Below, one piece after another: positions 46,800 to 57,558 of a DNA stretch of 64,000 bases. Numbering within the stretch: the stretch's first letter is position 1; every line of letters starts with the position of its first letter. The notes under the pieces were generated by a model. It ran no database searches, was not told the origin of the DNA, and saw only the letters and a program-made list of their open reading frames with translations. Location: the NCBI GenBank assembly GCA_029931535.1, contig JAQPZY010000962.1, positions 496,001-560,000 of the forward strand, in the 5' to 3' direction. Source of the stretch: Margaritifera margaritifera (lineage: Eukaryota > Mollusca > Bivalvia > Unionida > Margaritiferidae). The position numbers were made by a program, and so were the translations under genes.

Positions 46800-47115
46800 T
46801 TATAACATCACATTGCTACTATATTCAAAGATTTCACCAGTCTTCAATAAATATGTTTCACTATTGGATGAATGCACCTGGAAATAAATGTGAATCATAA
46901 CATTAAGAAAATGAACATCTACGTCTGATATTTGCACGGTGAAATGCAAACCTTCAGGCAATATAAATTTTTGAACTTTTGGGGTTGCTCTTTCTACATA
47001 CTTTCTATCTGGTCCCTTCCCTCCGTTACCAGGGGTCATAGTGACTAACTTTCGAGAAAGACTTATTTCTGATCTTCCGTGGGTACGAGTTACTAATGCG
47101 CTGGTATCCGTTTGA
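46800..47115 (-). CDS. Possible exon, unassigned
   Basis: The minus strand is stop-free from about 47115 down to 46800, upstream of its first ATG at 47039 as well. It reads ALVTRTHGRSEISLSRKLVT, then MTPGNGGKGPDRKYVERATP, then KVQKFILPEGLHFTVQISDV. Composition is protein-like and less AT-rich than the flanks. A CATTAG acceptor-like site lies near 47100 and a CCAG/GTGC donor-like site near 46880. No domain is recognised. A transposon fragment is an equally good explanation. Confidence 0.3.
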
Positions 47116-47135
47116 ACTTCATAACAAATACAGTG

Positions 47136-47236
<101 letters not shown>

Positions 47237-47315
47237 CATTATTTTTTTTATAGAACCATAAAAGGTACAATGGCATTTCCGAATATTCCCTGTCAAACAA
47301 GGTTTGTGAAATCAA

Positions 47316-47753
47316 GTGTCAGCCATCAACATGTTAGACCCAAGTGTTAATATAATTTACCAAAGTTACCTAGCAGATACTCCAAAGTTTAGAGTGTGGT
47401 GCCAGTCTGTCTTTATTCGATACCGCTATAACTTGATATTTACAACAAAAAAATCTGATGACGCTTGGGCACACTGCACAGCAGATGGGTTTCATTGTTG
47501 GTCTGACAAGACGAAAGTTATGAACGTAAACAAAAGGATGTATTTGCAAGCCAAAGAAAATATGAATAAGGAATTCTTGGTATATAAATACACCAATGCA
47601 GTCCATTCCACAATTTTCAAATTACTTTTCCTTTATCTGATTTTCTCTCAGCTTTTTATTAACTACCCATCTGACATGATGCTGTATTATGTTAGTACAC
47701 TTTTGGGATTAGTATTTGATTTTTTTTCTTCACAAAAAACAGCAAATAGGTAA
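47316..47753 (+). CDS. 145-residue open frame, unassigned
   Basis: Longest non-repetitive open frame in this part of the window. The first about 95 residues (MSAINMLDPSVNIIYQSYLA, AHCTADGFHCWSDKTK) are mixed and carry four Cys; the rest is hydrophobic (LLFLYLIFSQLFI) like one or two membrane segments. No family is recognised. In AT-rich DNA of this size a frame of 146 codons can arise by chance, so the call is weak. Confidence 0.2.
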   Translation: MSAINMLDPSVNIIYQSYLADTPKFRVWCQSVFIRYRYNLIFTTKKSDDAWAHCTADGFHCWSDKTKVMNVNKRMYLQAKENMNKEFLVYKYTNAVHSTIFKLLFLYLIFSQLFINYPSDMMLYYVSTLLGLVFDFFSSQKTANR

Positions 47754-47832
47754 TCAGTAAAACCTTTGTCAAAAGCTATTTACATACGACCACAAGACAT
47801 CGGTTAGCCTGCAAGCTGGAATTGCTGTACGT

Positions 47833-47967
47833 TGTTGTACCATATGCTGCGTATTTTGTTAGTCTAAATTGGACCATGTTGTTGTACCACATTCTGCGTG
47901 TTTTGTTAGTCTAAATTGTTTTACGTTCTTGTACAACATGCTGCGTATTTTGGTAGTCTAAATTGGA
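47833..47967. repeat. About 48-bp tandem repeat, three copies
   Basis: TTGTACCA-AT-CTGCGT, then ATTTTGTTAGTCTAAATTG, recur near 47835, 47883 and 47929. Confidence 0.9.
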
Positions 47968-48156
47968 CCACAAATTACTTATGGTCTGAATAAAAATCTA
48001 AAAAGTATCGTGTTTGATTCCTTGAGTCCAAAATACTTCAAAACGTACCATTTGGTCTACACATTACTTTGGCTGTTATTTTTTCAGCAGCAATCTACTT
48101 CGTGATCTCAAATGCAAACATATCTTTGATTTATTTTTGGAATGACAGTTGGAAAA

Positions 48157-48383
48157 TTACAAGAGATGGCGTTTGACGGCAGGGACATGTTTTTCCATTA
48201 AGTTACAAGAGATGTTTGAAGGCATGACATATTTTTCCATTAAGTTACAAGAGATGGAGTTTGAAGGCAGGTACATGTTTTTCCATTAAGTTACAAGAGA
48301 CAGAGTTTGACGGCAGGGACATGTGTTTCCATTAAGTTACAAGAGATGGAGTTTGACGGCAGGGACTGTTTCTCCATTAAGTA
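48157..48383. repeat. About 46-bp minisatellite, five copies
   Basis: TTACAAGAGATGGAGTTTGA then CGGCAGGGACATGTTTTTCC recur about every 45-46 bp with small deletions in several units. Confidence 0.93.
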
Positions 48384-48427
48384 AGTAATCTCATTTTCAT
48401 TTATTACTATGAAAGCAGCTCTTATAG

Positions 48428-48623
48428 CTTGTTTCCATGGCCGGATTAAGACCTTTGGAAGCCCTAAGCACTGAAAAGATTACGGTGCCCCCCACCCCAT
48501 ATGTAATTCAAAATAAAAACAATACTAAACCGTAATTTCTCATTATATTTGGTGCCCCTCCTTTTCTGGTCCCTTAAGCACGTGCTTAGTCTGCCTATTG
48601 GGTAATCCAGCACTGCTTGTTTC
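48428..48623. mobile_element. 180-bp non-autonomous hAT-type element with perfect target duplications
   Basis: Element 48436-48615 starts CATGGCCGGATTAAGACC and ends TGGGTAATCCAGCACTG, whose complement CAGTGCTGGATTACCC matches the start imperfectly (terminal inverted repeat about 14 bp). It is flanked by identical CTTGTTTC at 48428-48435 and 48616-48623. The GGCCGGATTAAG terminus and 8-bp duplication fit the hAT superfamily. Inside there is CACGTGCTTAG near the right end and GCCCTAAGCAC near the left, a subterminal inverted pair. No coding capacity. It is a different family from the 230-bp element. Confidence 0.9.
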
Positions 48624-49480
48624 TTACAACATCCTTGGCAAATCTATATTGCAAATTTTGAACCTCAGTATTAATACTATTTTCATTACATAAATGAATC
48701 AAATTATTATGTATTCTTCGTGCATTGTGGGTGATTCAATTGTGTCATGATGTGTATTGTATGCAGCCATTATGCAATGTCATGCTGGTTAGGCCTACTT
48801 GGCTATTATTACGTAGTCAAAGTGCCTTCAAGCCAGTGACTTCACACTTATCCAATAATCCTTGCTTTTAGGCTCAAACATTCTCAATCTGTTATCAGTA
48901 AATTTCAAAGAAACTTTGAATTTCAAGTATCACTTATGCCGGCACAAACAAAAAATGCATATTTATTTCTCCTGTCACCCTCCTGAAACGAAGAGACGTA
49001 ACAAAGAAACCAGTGAGCATGTTGAGTGTATTTTCCTTTTAGCCGCTCAGCAGGTAAATTATGTATTGTGCCACAAATGTTGTTTCATCGTCAGCGACAT
49101 GCAACATAACCCTTTTCACAGCACTTCCATAACGCTACAAACTGTTGTGGAAACATTTAATTTCAATATATTCTAGAGATTTTTAAATCTTCTTTGTCAT
49201 GACCTATAAAAGGCAGACTTTTCTTTTTGCTGATATAATAAGAAAGTGAAATTATTAATGAAAGCTGTCCAAAGTTGGTATATTGGTGTAGCTGCTTAAA
49301 TTCTTACCATTTTGGCAGATTAATCTCGCGTATACAGAAATATATCATTTACGTAAGCGAAATAATCTCCAGGCGGTTATCTTATCTTATTCGTGAATGC
49401 TTATAAGCATCTTTTCAAAATATTTTAAAATGTTGTTTTTTTCGTGTAAATTAATAATGATGAACATTGTTTGCAACAAA

Positions 49481-49483
<3 letters not shown>
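48624..49483. other. No gene seen
   Basis: A 104-residue plus-strand open stretch (48862-49176) with several Cys and His (HLCRHKQKMHIYFSCH) is unassigned. The Cys/His spacing does not fit a zinc finger that I know. Confidence 0.35.

Positions 49484-49524
<41 letters not shown>
49484..49524. repeat. (GA)n microsatellite
   Basis: About 20 perfect units. Confidence 0.96.
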
Positions 49525-49531
<7 letters not shown>

Positions 49532-49861
49532 CGGAAATCACTAAATAGATGCAAGTGCACTTCTGTTATAATGCAAGAAACTATTGTTCTCATCATAATT
49601 ATCATGACTATATTATACGCTTCTAAACTTGGTAAGTAGTGAAAAAAGTTTTAAATAAAGTGAAACATGTCTAGTGATTGATATAATAGTTTGCTGCTTT
49701 CGTGGATTGTGGAAAACGCAGACAGAAAAGTACACAATAGTCGTTAAATTCATATCAAATTTATGGAAGTAATTTTGTAAAGAAAGCGAACGAATCTGTT
49801 ACAGCAACTATGATTCAAACTTTACCATATCTTTGATGATGTTTCGCTAAAGGGTACATGT

Positions 49862-50165
49862 AATAAATGTATACCCCTGTTGTCATAAATGTACCCATGT
49901 TGTCATGAATGTATACCCCTGTTGTCATAAATGTATACCCCTGTTGTCATGAATGTATACCCTTGTTGTCATAAATGTATACCCCTGTTGTCATGAATGT
50001 ATACCCCTGTTGTCATAAATGTATACCCTTGTTGTCATGAATGAATACCTCTGTTGTCATAAATGTATACCCCTGTTGTCATGAATGTATACCCCTGTTG
50101 TCAAAATCAGTTTTGATAAAGGGGTATAAAAATGTAAAAAATGAATACCCCTGTTGTCATAAATC
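49862..50165. repeat. 22-bp minisatellite with 44-bp alternation, about 11 copies
   Basis: Units GTATACCCCTGTTGTCATAA and GTATACCCCTGTTGTCATGA mostly alternate, so the true repeating block is a 44-bp dimer. One unit near 49890 has a 3-bp contraction (GTACCCATG). Near 50101-50165 the array is broken by AAAATCAGTTTTGATAAAGG and then resumes for one unit. Confidence 0.93.
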
Positions 50166-50654
50166 AATCTATTACGGAATTCTTGACATGTCTTTTTATG
50201 GATACTTTATGATCTTGTCTCACTTTCCTGCGAAATATCGTACTTCATACTCAGCGATCATTTATTGTATGTTTCATTTTATATCTCTAGAAAGGTATTA
50301 GCTATACAGATCAGCCATTGATTATATAGGTATTTATGTCAGTACCCTCCCAGGTGTCATGCGGTTAACATATCGGCTATTCATATACTATTTTGAGGTG
50401 ACGCTTTCTCATTACTTGGAAAAATGGCCTCGAAAGATCAATATTTCTTGATCCTTTGATCAAAATTGGGAGGGGGTATGGCTTTCTCAATGCAAAATTG
50501 GCGATCTTTTAGAACTATTATATCCTTCAGTCTCACACTCAAATGGGATCTGTTGGTGTGAAGCGGTGTCGATATATTAATTGAAAATGCTACCTTTCAA
50601 TCATCTGCGTTATTTTAATGTCTCCTTTTATTTCTTTTCTTATTTAATTTGATA
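50166..50654. other. No gene seen
   Basis: Unique sequence without recognisable features. Confidence 0.4.
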
Positions 50655-50745
50655 CGATTACTTACTTGTTGTCAGATTTAATCTAATACCATTACTTACT
50701 TGCTTTCTGATTTATTCTGATACCATTACTTACTTGTTTCGTGTA
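50655..50745. repeat. About 36-bp tandem repeat, three copies
   Basis: TACGATTACTTACTTG, TACCATTACTTACTTG and TACCATTACTTACTTG recur with similar spacers (TCAGATTTAATC, TCTGATTTATTC). Confidence 0.85.
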
Positions 50746-50796
50746 CAAATCTTCTGGGCATTGTAACTCCTTTTAGTATTATAGAGTTTAACGGCT

Positions 50797-50863
50797 GGTC
50801 AGCACAGTACTGGATGTATGGTCAGCACAGTACTGACTGTATGGTCAGCACAATACTGGCTTA
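50797..50863. repeat. 22-23-bp minisatellite, three copies
   Basis: GGTCAGCACAGTACTG then GATGTAT at 50797, 50820 and 50842. Confidence 0.9.
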
Positions 50864-51018
50864 TAGGTACCGATTAAAAGGTAAGTCCTAAAAACGTAAA
50901 GATAAAAAATTGCAAAAGCACTCTAGGATGTACAAATAAGATTGTCGATATATTAGATAAGATTCGTTCGGTCTGTTGGCCAAATGGAATTCTGTATTAT
51001 GTAGTCAGGGCAAGTTGA

Positions 51019-51180
51019 GCGGGAAATCAGGTATTTTGGTTCGGGTAGCGGGAAATTAGGTATTTTGGTTCGGGCAGCGCGCAAACATATTTGTGTTCGT
51101 TCTATATTTGTGCACAATGCACCAGTGTTTATTTGTTTTCGTTCTATATTTGTGCACAATGCACCAGTGTTTATTTGTTA
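51019..51180. repeat. Two adjacent tandem duplications (29 bp and 43 bp)
   Basis: GCGGGAAAT-AGGTATTTTGG occurs at 51019 and 51048. Next to it TTCGTTCTATATTTGTGCAC and AATGCACCAGTGTTTATTTG occur twice, 43 bp apart. Two independent duplications side by side. Confidence 0.93.
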
Positions 51181-52081
51181 CGTTATCAAAGTACCATAAC
51201 GGTTTAAAAAGAATTCCCCATTCATAATGATAATTGAAAATATGATTTGAAAAAAATCATCATTAAAAATCCGGGGAAAAGGAAATAAAGGAATTGTATT
51301 ATTTAAAGCGCTCATAATCATTATCATTAACATCATCATCTACTTCTTTATCTTTATCTTTGTCTTCTTCTTCTTCTTCTTGACTCCCATATGCATCAGG
51401 CTAAGGAAAAACCCTGAAACACGACGTCAAATAGATTGAAATAAATGTCTGCAATTTCATTTCATTCGAGCTATTTAATCTTTATTTTATAACTTAGATG
51501 TAAGTCTTTGTTAACTTCTTAGCTCTAGAAATCATGGAAAATATCCACAACCGATACAGAGTCGTGTATGTAAAATAAAAAAAAAAAATAAATAAAAAAC
51601 AACAACAAAAATCATTCATGAGAACGTATGCTCTTCAGTTTACAGTTCAAATCAGCAATAGTCATCTTTCTGATCTCTTATCTCTTCTGTCCTTCTTCTC
51701 CTCTACCTTAATATTATTTCCAAACATTACGAATATAACAAACAGTAGGTAAGTCAAACTTCCTTTTTAGACTGTAGTGTGTTACGCATCTAAATATTTT
51801 CATGTTTGATTTTTTTAAAAATATGAAATAATTAAGTCTGCATATTTATTTAGTAGTAAATACCTAGTGAAAGGATGACACCAAATGCTTCTGTACTTTA
51901 CCCTCCTTGTCGATTGCTGAAGATTCCTACGATTATTTTCATGTAGAGAAGAATAAGTCATTCTGGATGGTGTATTATTTCTACCATTCTCTCTATATCA
52001 TGTTCACACACGTACGTACAAATATCTGACGAAAATTTCCTAGGTTGAACATACAGTATCACAGTCCAAGGAACACAACAG
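51181..52081. other. No gene seen
   Basis: Unique AT-rich sequence with short CTT and A-rich tracts. No feature recognised. Confidence 0.4.
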
Positions 52082-52108
52082 CAGCAACAACAACAACAAC
52101 AACAACAA
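52082..52108. repeat. (AAC)n microsatellite
   Basis: About nine AAC units, ahead of the 53-bp array. Confidence 0.9.
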
Positions 52109-52145
52109 AAATTGCAGAGATCCATCTAGGAGACGGGAATCATGA

Positions 52146-52439
52146 CCCTTGCATACCTTCCAGAGGGTTAAGCTCGTGTATAGGACACGCCTACTTAATC
52201 CATGCATACCTTCCAGAGGGTTAACCTCGTGTATAGGACACGCCTACCTAATCCATGAATACCTTCTAGAGGTTTAACCTCGTGTATAGGACACGCCTAC
52301 CTAACCCTTGCATACCTTCCAGAGGGTTAACCTCGTGTATAGGACACGCCTACCTAACCCTTGCATACCTTCCAGAGGGTTAACCTCGTGTATAGGACAC
52401 GCCTACCTAATCCATGCATACCTTCCAGACGGTGAACCT
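52146..52439. repeat. 53-bp minisatellite, about 5.5 copies
   Basis: Units contain GCATACCTTCCAGAGGGTTA and CCTCGTGTATAGGACACGCC, then TACCTAA-CC. Each unit includes GTGTATAGGACAC, a short interrupted inverted repeat. Near-identical units indicate recent expansion. Confidence 0.95.
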
Positions 52440-53066
52440 CGGCCATAATACATATCGTGCCAGTGTCCATGACAGTGGAAACCATTCCGTCGAGTGCATC
52501 ATCCACTGAGACATAATTTGTTTTTTGGTTTTGTTTTGTTTTGTTGTTGTTGTTATTTTTTTATGTGAATTCAATCAAGAAATTGTTTGATGATGTACCG
52601 CCCGAGAAACTCTTGCACTGTTTACCTGTGGAAGAATTTTTTTCTTCACATGACTACTGTTATTTAAGTTCATATATCCATTACATAATTTTTACATATG
52701 TAAAACCTGTAATAAAACCTCATCACGTCACAAATGACATCATATTGTCATGCCAAGGAAAGGAGTGACGACCGAGGCATCCGAATTTATTTGAAAGTCA
52801 TTCTGCGATTTGGTGAAAAAAAAATAAGCATTTTTCCACATGCGATAAATAGAATCTTTTATTATATATTTCATAATGAAATATTGAAATATATCAGTGG
52901 GAGAAAATTGATATTGCTACAGTGGCGATGCCACTTTTATCGACACAGTGCCGTTATCACATTTAGAACTACTTTCCTTTTCCATTTAGGAAGTATATCT
53001 GCCCTTATGTATGTTCTTCAGACTTGTATTTCCATATTTAGGCCTATTTTATTGTTTCTTCTTATG

Positions 53067-53068
<2 letters not shown>
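52440..53068. other. No gene seen
   Basis: A 137-residue plus-strand open frame (52734-53147) is hydrophobic in its second half and ends in the CT/CA tract; no family recognised. Confidence 0.35.

Positions 53069-53120
<52 letters not shown>
53069..53120. repeat. Compound (CT)n-(CA)n microsatellite
   Basis: CT units at about 53069-53097 followed directly by CA units to about 53120. Confidence 0.95.
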
Positions 53121-53121
<1 letters not shown>

Positions 53122-53686
53122 CCTTCCCCTCTCTCTTCCCATCATGATGAATAGATCTTAAAATGTGTATCTACTGTTGACCTTCTAGTATACATTTATG
53201 TAATCAATGAAAAGGCGCCGTCAAGTATGCATAAAAATAAATCCCAAACAGCAGGCTTTAAGTATACCTTTTTTTGTAATTAGTTGCTAATCGATATTCT
53301 GTGTCACCCATACATGTTACCTGTTACACTCAACGACAAATGGTACACATTTCTAAGAGAAACTCTTGATTACATATAACAATTAAATGTTCTAAGTAGT
53401 GATTTTAACTGTAGTCACAATCATAATCATGTCTGAAAACGATGGAGAAATCAGGCATTGACTAGTGTCGATTGCAAACCGAAATTAAGTGACAATCAAC
53501 ACTTGTGTACAGCGTCTGTTACCGAAATAGACTGCACGCCTGCCAACATATAATTTTAATATAAATTATCTGACTCGTTTCATAAATTTCTTTGAAATGA
53601 GCACTCATTTACTATCCTCTATATCTTTATATTTTATCTTGTAGGACCACATATTTACGTGTATCCTGCAACTAGAACTCACATTC
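53121..53686. other. No gene seen
   Basis: Unique AT-rich sequence left of the foldback element. Nothing recognised. Confidence 0.4.
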
Positions 53687-55110
53687 ACTCGGAGCAGGGT
53701 TCAGGAAAACCACTCGTCCTCTCGTCCTGACCGGGTAAAAATTGGCTGTGCTGAGGAAAACTTTGGGTCTTACTCATCCCTGGGCCGAGTAGATGCAGAT
53801 TCGCACCTTGGGAATAAATCTGTGTATATTTTCTACCCTTAACAACCGGGTAAGTTCAACATAGCCTAATATCTAGCGTGCTTCAATTATCGATTACTTT
53901 TGCGTATCTTACCTACTTGTTTTCAGTTCAGAACATATCGCAAAGGAAGCCGACTTTGATTCGTACATTAAAATGGGTCCATGTCATGAAGACAACGGTT
54001 TAAAACCCTCTTAGTATATGCGTTAGAACTATGATAATTTAAGAGCCAGAGCAAATCTTGTGAGTTTTCGTCTGGTCAGACAGTGTTACGCTCACTCCAT
54101 GTCACTTGTATTTTTAAAAATCTGTATCTTTTTTGATACTTTGTCACGCCACATCGAAGATACCAGCAGATATTTCTATAAATATGTACCGGTAATCATT
54201 TTTCACAAGAAAAATGTTGAAAACTTACTATCGGAAGATACATTTTAAGTGTATTTGCCGATTCCCACCAACTTTCATTTAATGCTTGTCATTGTAATCT
54301 ATGTATAAAGTATATAATTTCGAGACACGTGATTGGTTATAATTTAATCGGGGTCATGACGTAATAAGCTTCCAACTCTTTTGGTCAATTAGCAATCTTC
54401 CCTTTGATATGCGCCCTTGCGTAGTCCTGTAGAAATGGAGGTATGACTGGAATGGTTTTACTTATAATACATAAATTAGTTAAATTGAGGAGACGTTTGA
54501 AATTCTTCTTCAAATGTAAGTTAGAGACATTTTTTATTTGAAAAGTAATTACATACGTATATAAATATCTGCTGGAGTCTTCACCTTGGCGTGACAATGT
54601 ATCAATAAAGCTTAACAGTTTTGAAAATACCTATGACCTGGGTCGAGCATAACACAGTTCGGCCAGACGATAAATTAAAATGTTTTGATATTTTCTGACT
54701 CTTAACTTCTCACATGTCTAACTCATAAAGAAAAGCAAACTTTCTTCACATTACAATGGCGCATAGATTACTGCAAAGTATTACTTTAAACACGAACGCC
54801 ATTAAGAAATCGAGGGTTAGGCGTGAAACTGCAAACCTTATTTCTTATTATAGATTATCTAATGGGATACGTATTAGAAGGGTTTTTAACTCGCTGTCCT
54901 CACTCCGAACATAATATTTTCATAGTCTGGACCCATTGTAATATCAAGTATGCGTCAGGTTCCAGTGGATTTATTTTGTGAGAGCGCAAGTAGTGTAGCT
55001 GGTAAGTGTACTGTGTTGAGTAAAGTGACGACAGGGACGAGTATCTATTCCAACTCACTCGTCCCAGGGACGAGTGCTTGGAAAATTATTTCCTGAGCCC
55101 TGACTCGATA
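53687..55110. mobile_element. 1.4-kb foldback (long inverted repeat) element, hAT-like ends
   Basis: 53695-55102 is built of a left arm (to about 54260) and a right arm (from about 54480) that are diverged inverted copies, with about 220 bp of unique centre. Termini are CAGGGTTCAGGAAAACCACT and, on the complement of the right end, CAGGGCTCAGGAAATAATTT. Inner landmarks in matching order are AATGGGTCCA with ATGAA, TTTAAAACCCTCTTAGTATA versus GTTAAAAACCCTTCTAATAC, CGTCTGGTCAGACAGTGTTA versus CGTCTGGCCGAACTGTGTTA, and TTGTCACGCCACATCGAAGA versus TTGTCACGCCAAGGTGAAGA. Flanks ACTCGGAG and ACTCGATA share five bases and may be a decayed 8-bp duplication. Each arm has a similar short open frame (54060-54248 plus, 54385-54597 minus), probably a by-product of arm homology. 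Confidence 0.82.
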
Positions 55111-55900
55111 CAATGTATCCCATAAACCGCAGATTTATTGGGTTAGCAGCCCCAATAAAACCACGTGCGACCTCAGAGGTCTAATGACTTCGCACTATTT
55201 TCAGCACTCCACATTTTGACCTCCTTTTCAGATGTGTACACAAAACCGGTTATATATCGTAATTACCTAAAAACTTCCTTATGAAAACTGTCATTTTTTG
55301 GTGGAATACTTATACAATCTTTCTTCATTAAATATTTTAAAAAGATGTGTCATGCAAAACAAAGTCGTCCGCAATCGTTGAAAAACATACAGAAAGAGGA
55401 AAGAAAGCCGAAAAAGAAAGGCAATCCTTGATCTTGTGAGAAATAGCTGACGAAGGTGTGAACTTACAAATTTCAATCTAAACCATGACATTCTGTTAGA
55501 CGTTAGGAAGGAAAATGAGTTGAAAGAGCATTATTCTATTAAGCATGAATCGAATGTGGCAAATTTGTTTGTTTGTCTGACAATGAAAATGAAACCCAAA
55601 CATCGAATCTCACAACCCCCCAACCCCACATGTTGTGGAACTTCATTATCTGACTACGATCAAAATCTAGTGGATGCAATTTTAGAGTTGGGGAGGCAAA
55701 TTTCGGCCAATAGTTCGAACAAGGGCATAAACAAAGCGATGAAAATAATTAACCACCTGATTTGTCAAATCAATTTGTAAAAATTTAATTTGATGATGTC
55801 CGTCAGTTCATTCACAACCGGGAAAATCAAAAGACTCCTATAAACAAATTGGGAGATGTAAACTTAGTTCGAGATTTCTGAAAATGAAAGACGAAACTCG
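55111..55900. other. Unassigned
   Basis: An 86-residue plus-strand open frame at 55520-55780 (NLVDAILELGRQISANSSNK) has a helical look but no recognised family. No transposon end is visible. Confidence 0.35.
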
Positions 55901-56560
55901 AGGTATCCACGAAATCCCCCCCCCCCTCCCAACTTTATACTTTGTTGTCAAATTCCATCCTCTCAGTTAGGAAAACAGACTGTCAGGAGTTTGAGCCTAC
56001 CATCCTACGATCAATCAGCAGCAGCGTGGACAGAAAATTGGAAGGGCAAAAGTACGTCCACAACATAATGATGTATTTTCTCTAACAAGAGAGACTCTAA
56101 AGGCTAAGAAGAAATCATTGAAAAAGGAAGGCAAGGTAATCGTGCAAAATAAATTGAAACTAATATCAGACGCTTAAATTAAAATTCTTTCTGAAAAGGC
56201 TTTATTAGGAGGCAAATTTGCTGAGTCTCTGATTGACACAATTTGGCCCAATAATTGTTTACATTTTGGTCTAATAGGTGTGAAGGAACGCTACATGTTG
56301 AAATAGCGAGACTTGGTGCTCAAGAAAGCATTAGATGGGGCTGAGTATCTGGAACTCTGCGTGTTGTATACGAAAACTAGAACTGGTGAAAACAATAGGG
56401 ATGTAAGAGAGGTGGCACCAAAGATATTTGCAAGGAGTTGTGATCTGTTAATTTGTACAAACTCCACGCATAAAAACGCCCGGAAGATTTCTCAAATGAA
56501 GATGACCATTTCTACATAGCAACAAAAACTATACCAATGTAAGATCCTAGAACTGGTTCA
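55901..56560 (+). pseudogene. Possible decayed LINE ORF1-like stretch
   Basis: On the plus strand 56075-56170 reads FSLTRETLKAKKKSLKKEGK and then VIVQNKLKLISDA, reminiscent of the ETL--K-K-LLKEAK-L-K-GK block near the C-terminus of some LINE ORF1 proteins. A later frame (56313-56519, KKALDGAEYLELCVLY, then VREVAPKIFARSCDL) may continue it. No RT or endonuclease follows, and stops lie between the pieces. The resemblance is short, so the call is weak. Confidence 0.25.
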
Positions 56561-57386
56561 CTAAACAACGCATTGGGGAGAAAAACTATCAGCAACAATG
56601 AAACAATGGTCGCAAAAGCCGATCTTGACTCCAGTACAAAAAATTAACAAACAACAGTGCCTGCAAACATCTGGTTCAAAAATTACGATCAGAAAATGTC
56701 TCTCCAACAGATATAATGCAAATTAGCAGATATAAACAAGTGCAGTCCATCATAAAATTCAGCTCCATTATTGACAATCAAAAGAACACCTATTAAAATA
56801 TGCTAACCATTACTCACCTATTCGTCACACAGTACAATATCCTCACGCGATTATAAATCCCAATCCTCGGTGTGAAACAACGAATCTCAATTTTTCCTAG
56901 CAGACTTTACATTCATAGGTACATTCTGTGTTTTTCGGTACAAAACTCCATGTGATAAATATGAACACAATAACGAATCGAGATGCAGAGAAAAATAATC
57001 AAATGGGATTGTCAATACAAGAAAATCAACGTATTGCTTCCCCAAAGGACCATGTGCTTGCCCATTGAACAATACTATTTTAAAACTTGTTTATTTTGTT
57101 CAATGACATTCCTATTTGCAAAAATGAAATTATGCTTGTGCTATTTTCTAAATGTGATCATAAGTGGTTTATTGTTTGATAGTTATTGACTGATTTTTGG
57201 CACGTTGTTGTGAACTACATTCATGTAGCGTATTGAATTGGAGAACACTGTAATGAAGTTACAGCTGCTTAATATTCAAATTATTCCGGGGTGATGCGGT
57301 CACGCTAAGACCAGAATAAACCTAGCAAGAGTTTTTATGGATTCACCTCTTGTTTGAATAATTTTTTATTTATTATAGGTTTGCAG
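56561..57386. other. No gene seen
   Basis: AT-rich sequence with no recognised feature. Confidence 0.4.
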
Positions 57387-57556
57387 AATAAATAAAATAC
57401 AAGATTAGCGTCTTCGATTACAACGTTTATTTGGCAAAGGCTTAGAAAACGTTAAGACAGCTCTGCACGCCTCGCTGTCTTAACGGTTTCTAACCCTCGA
57501 CCAAGTGAACCTTGTATTGGAAGACACCAACCTTATATTCTTGTATTCTATATTTA
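57387..57556. repeat. Long imperfect hairpin with 12-base loop
   Basis: The core arms are TTAGAAAACGTTAAGACAGC (57442-57461) and GCTGTCTTAACGGTTTCTAA (57474-57493), pairing with one mismatch around the loop TCTGCACGCCTC. Pairing continues outward imperfectly for about 60 more bases per side, for example TTAGCGTCTTCGATTACAAC against the complement of CTTGTATTGGAAGACACCAA, then AATAAATA-AAATACAAG against the complement of CTTGTATTCTATATTTATT. This may be a small MITE, a foldback, or a hairpin RNA locus; no terminal duplications are clear. Confidence 0.8.
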
Positions 57557-57558
57557 TT

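Noticed and set aside
48862..49176. Cys/His-containing zinc-finger protein
   Set aside because: Cys and His spacing does not fit C2H2, CCHC, RING or other patterns I know.
52734..53147. 137-residue hydrophobic protein
   Set aside because: Ends in the CT/CA microsatellite, has no recognised family, and no support from neighbouring sequence.
54060..54597. Two similar short proteins encoded on opposite strands of the foldback element
   Set aside because: Their similarity is explained by the inverted arms being homologous DNA, and reading frames are short with no domain.
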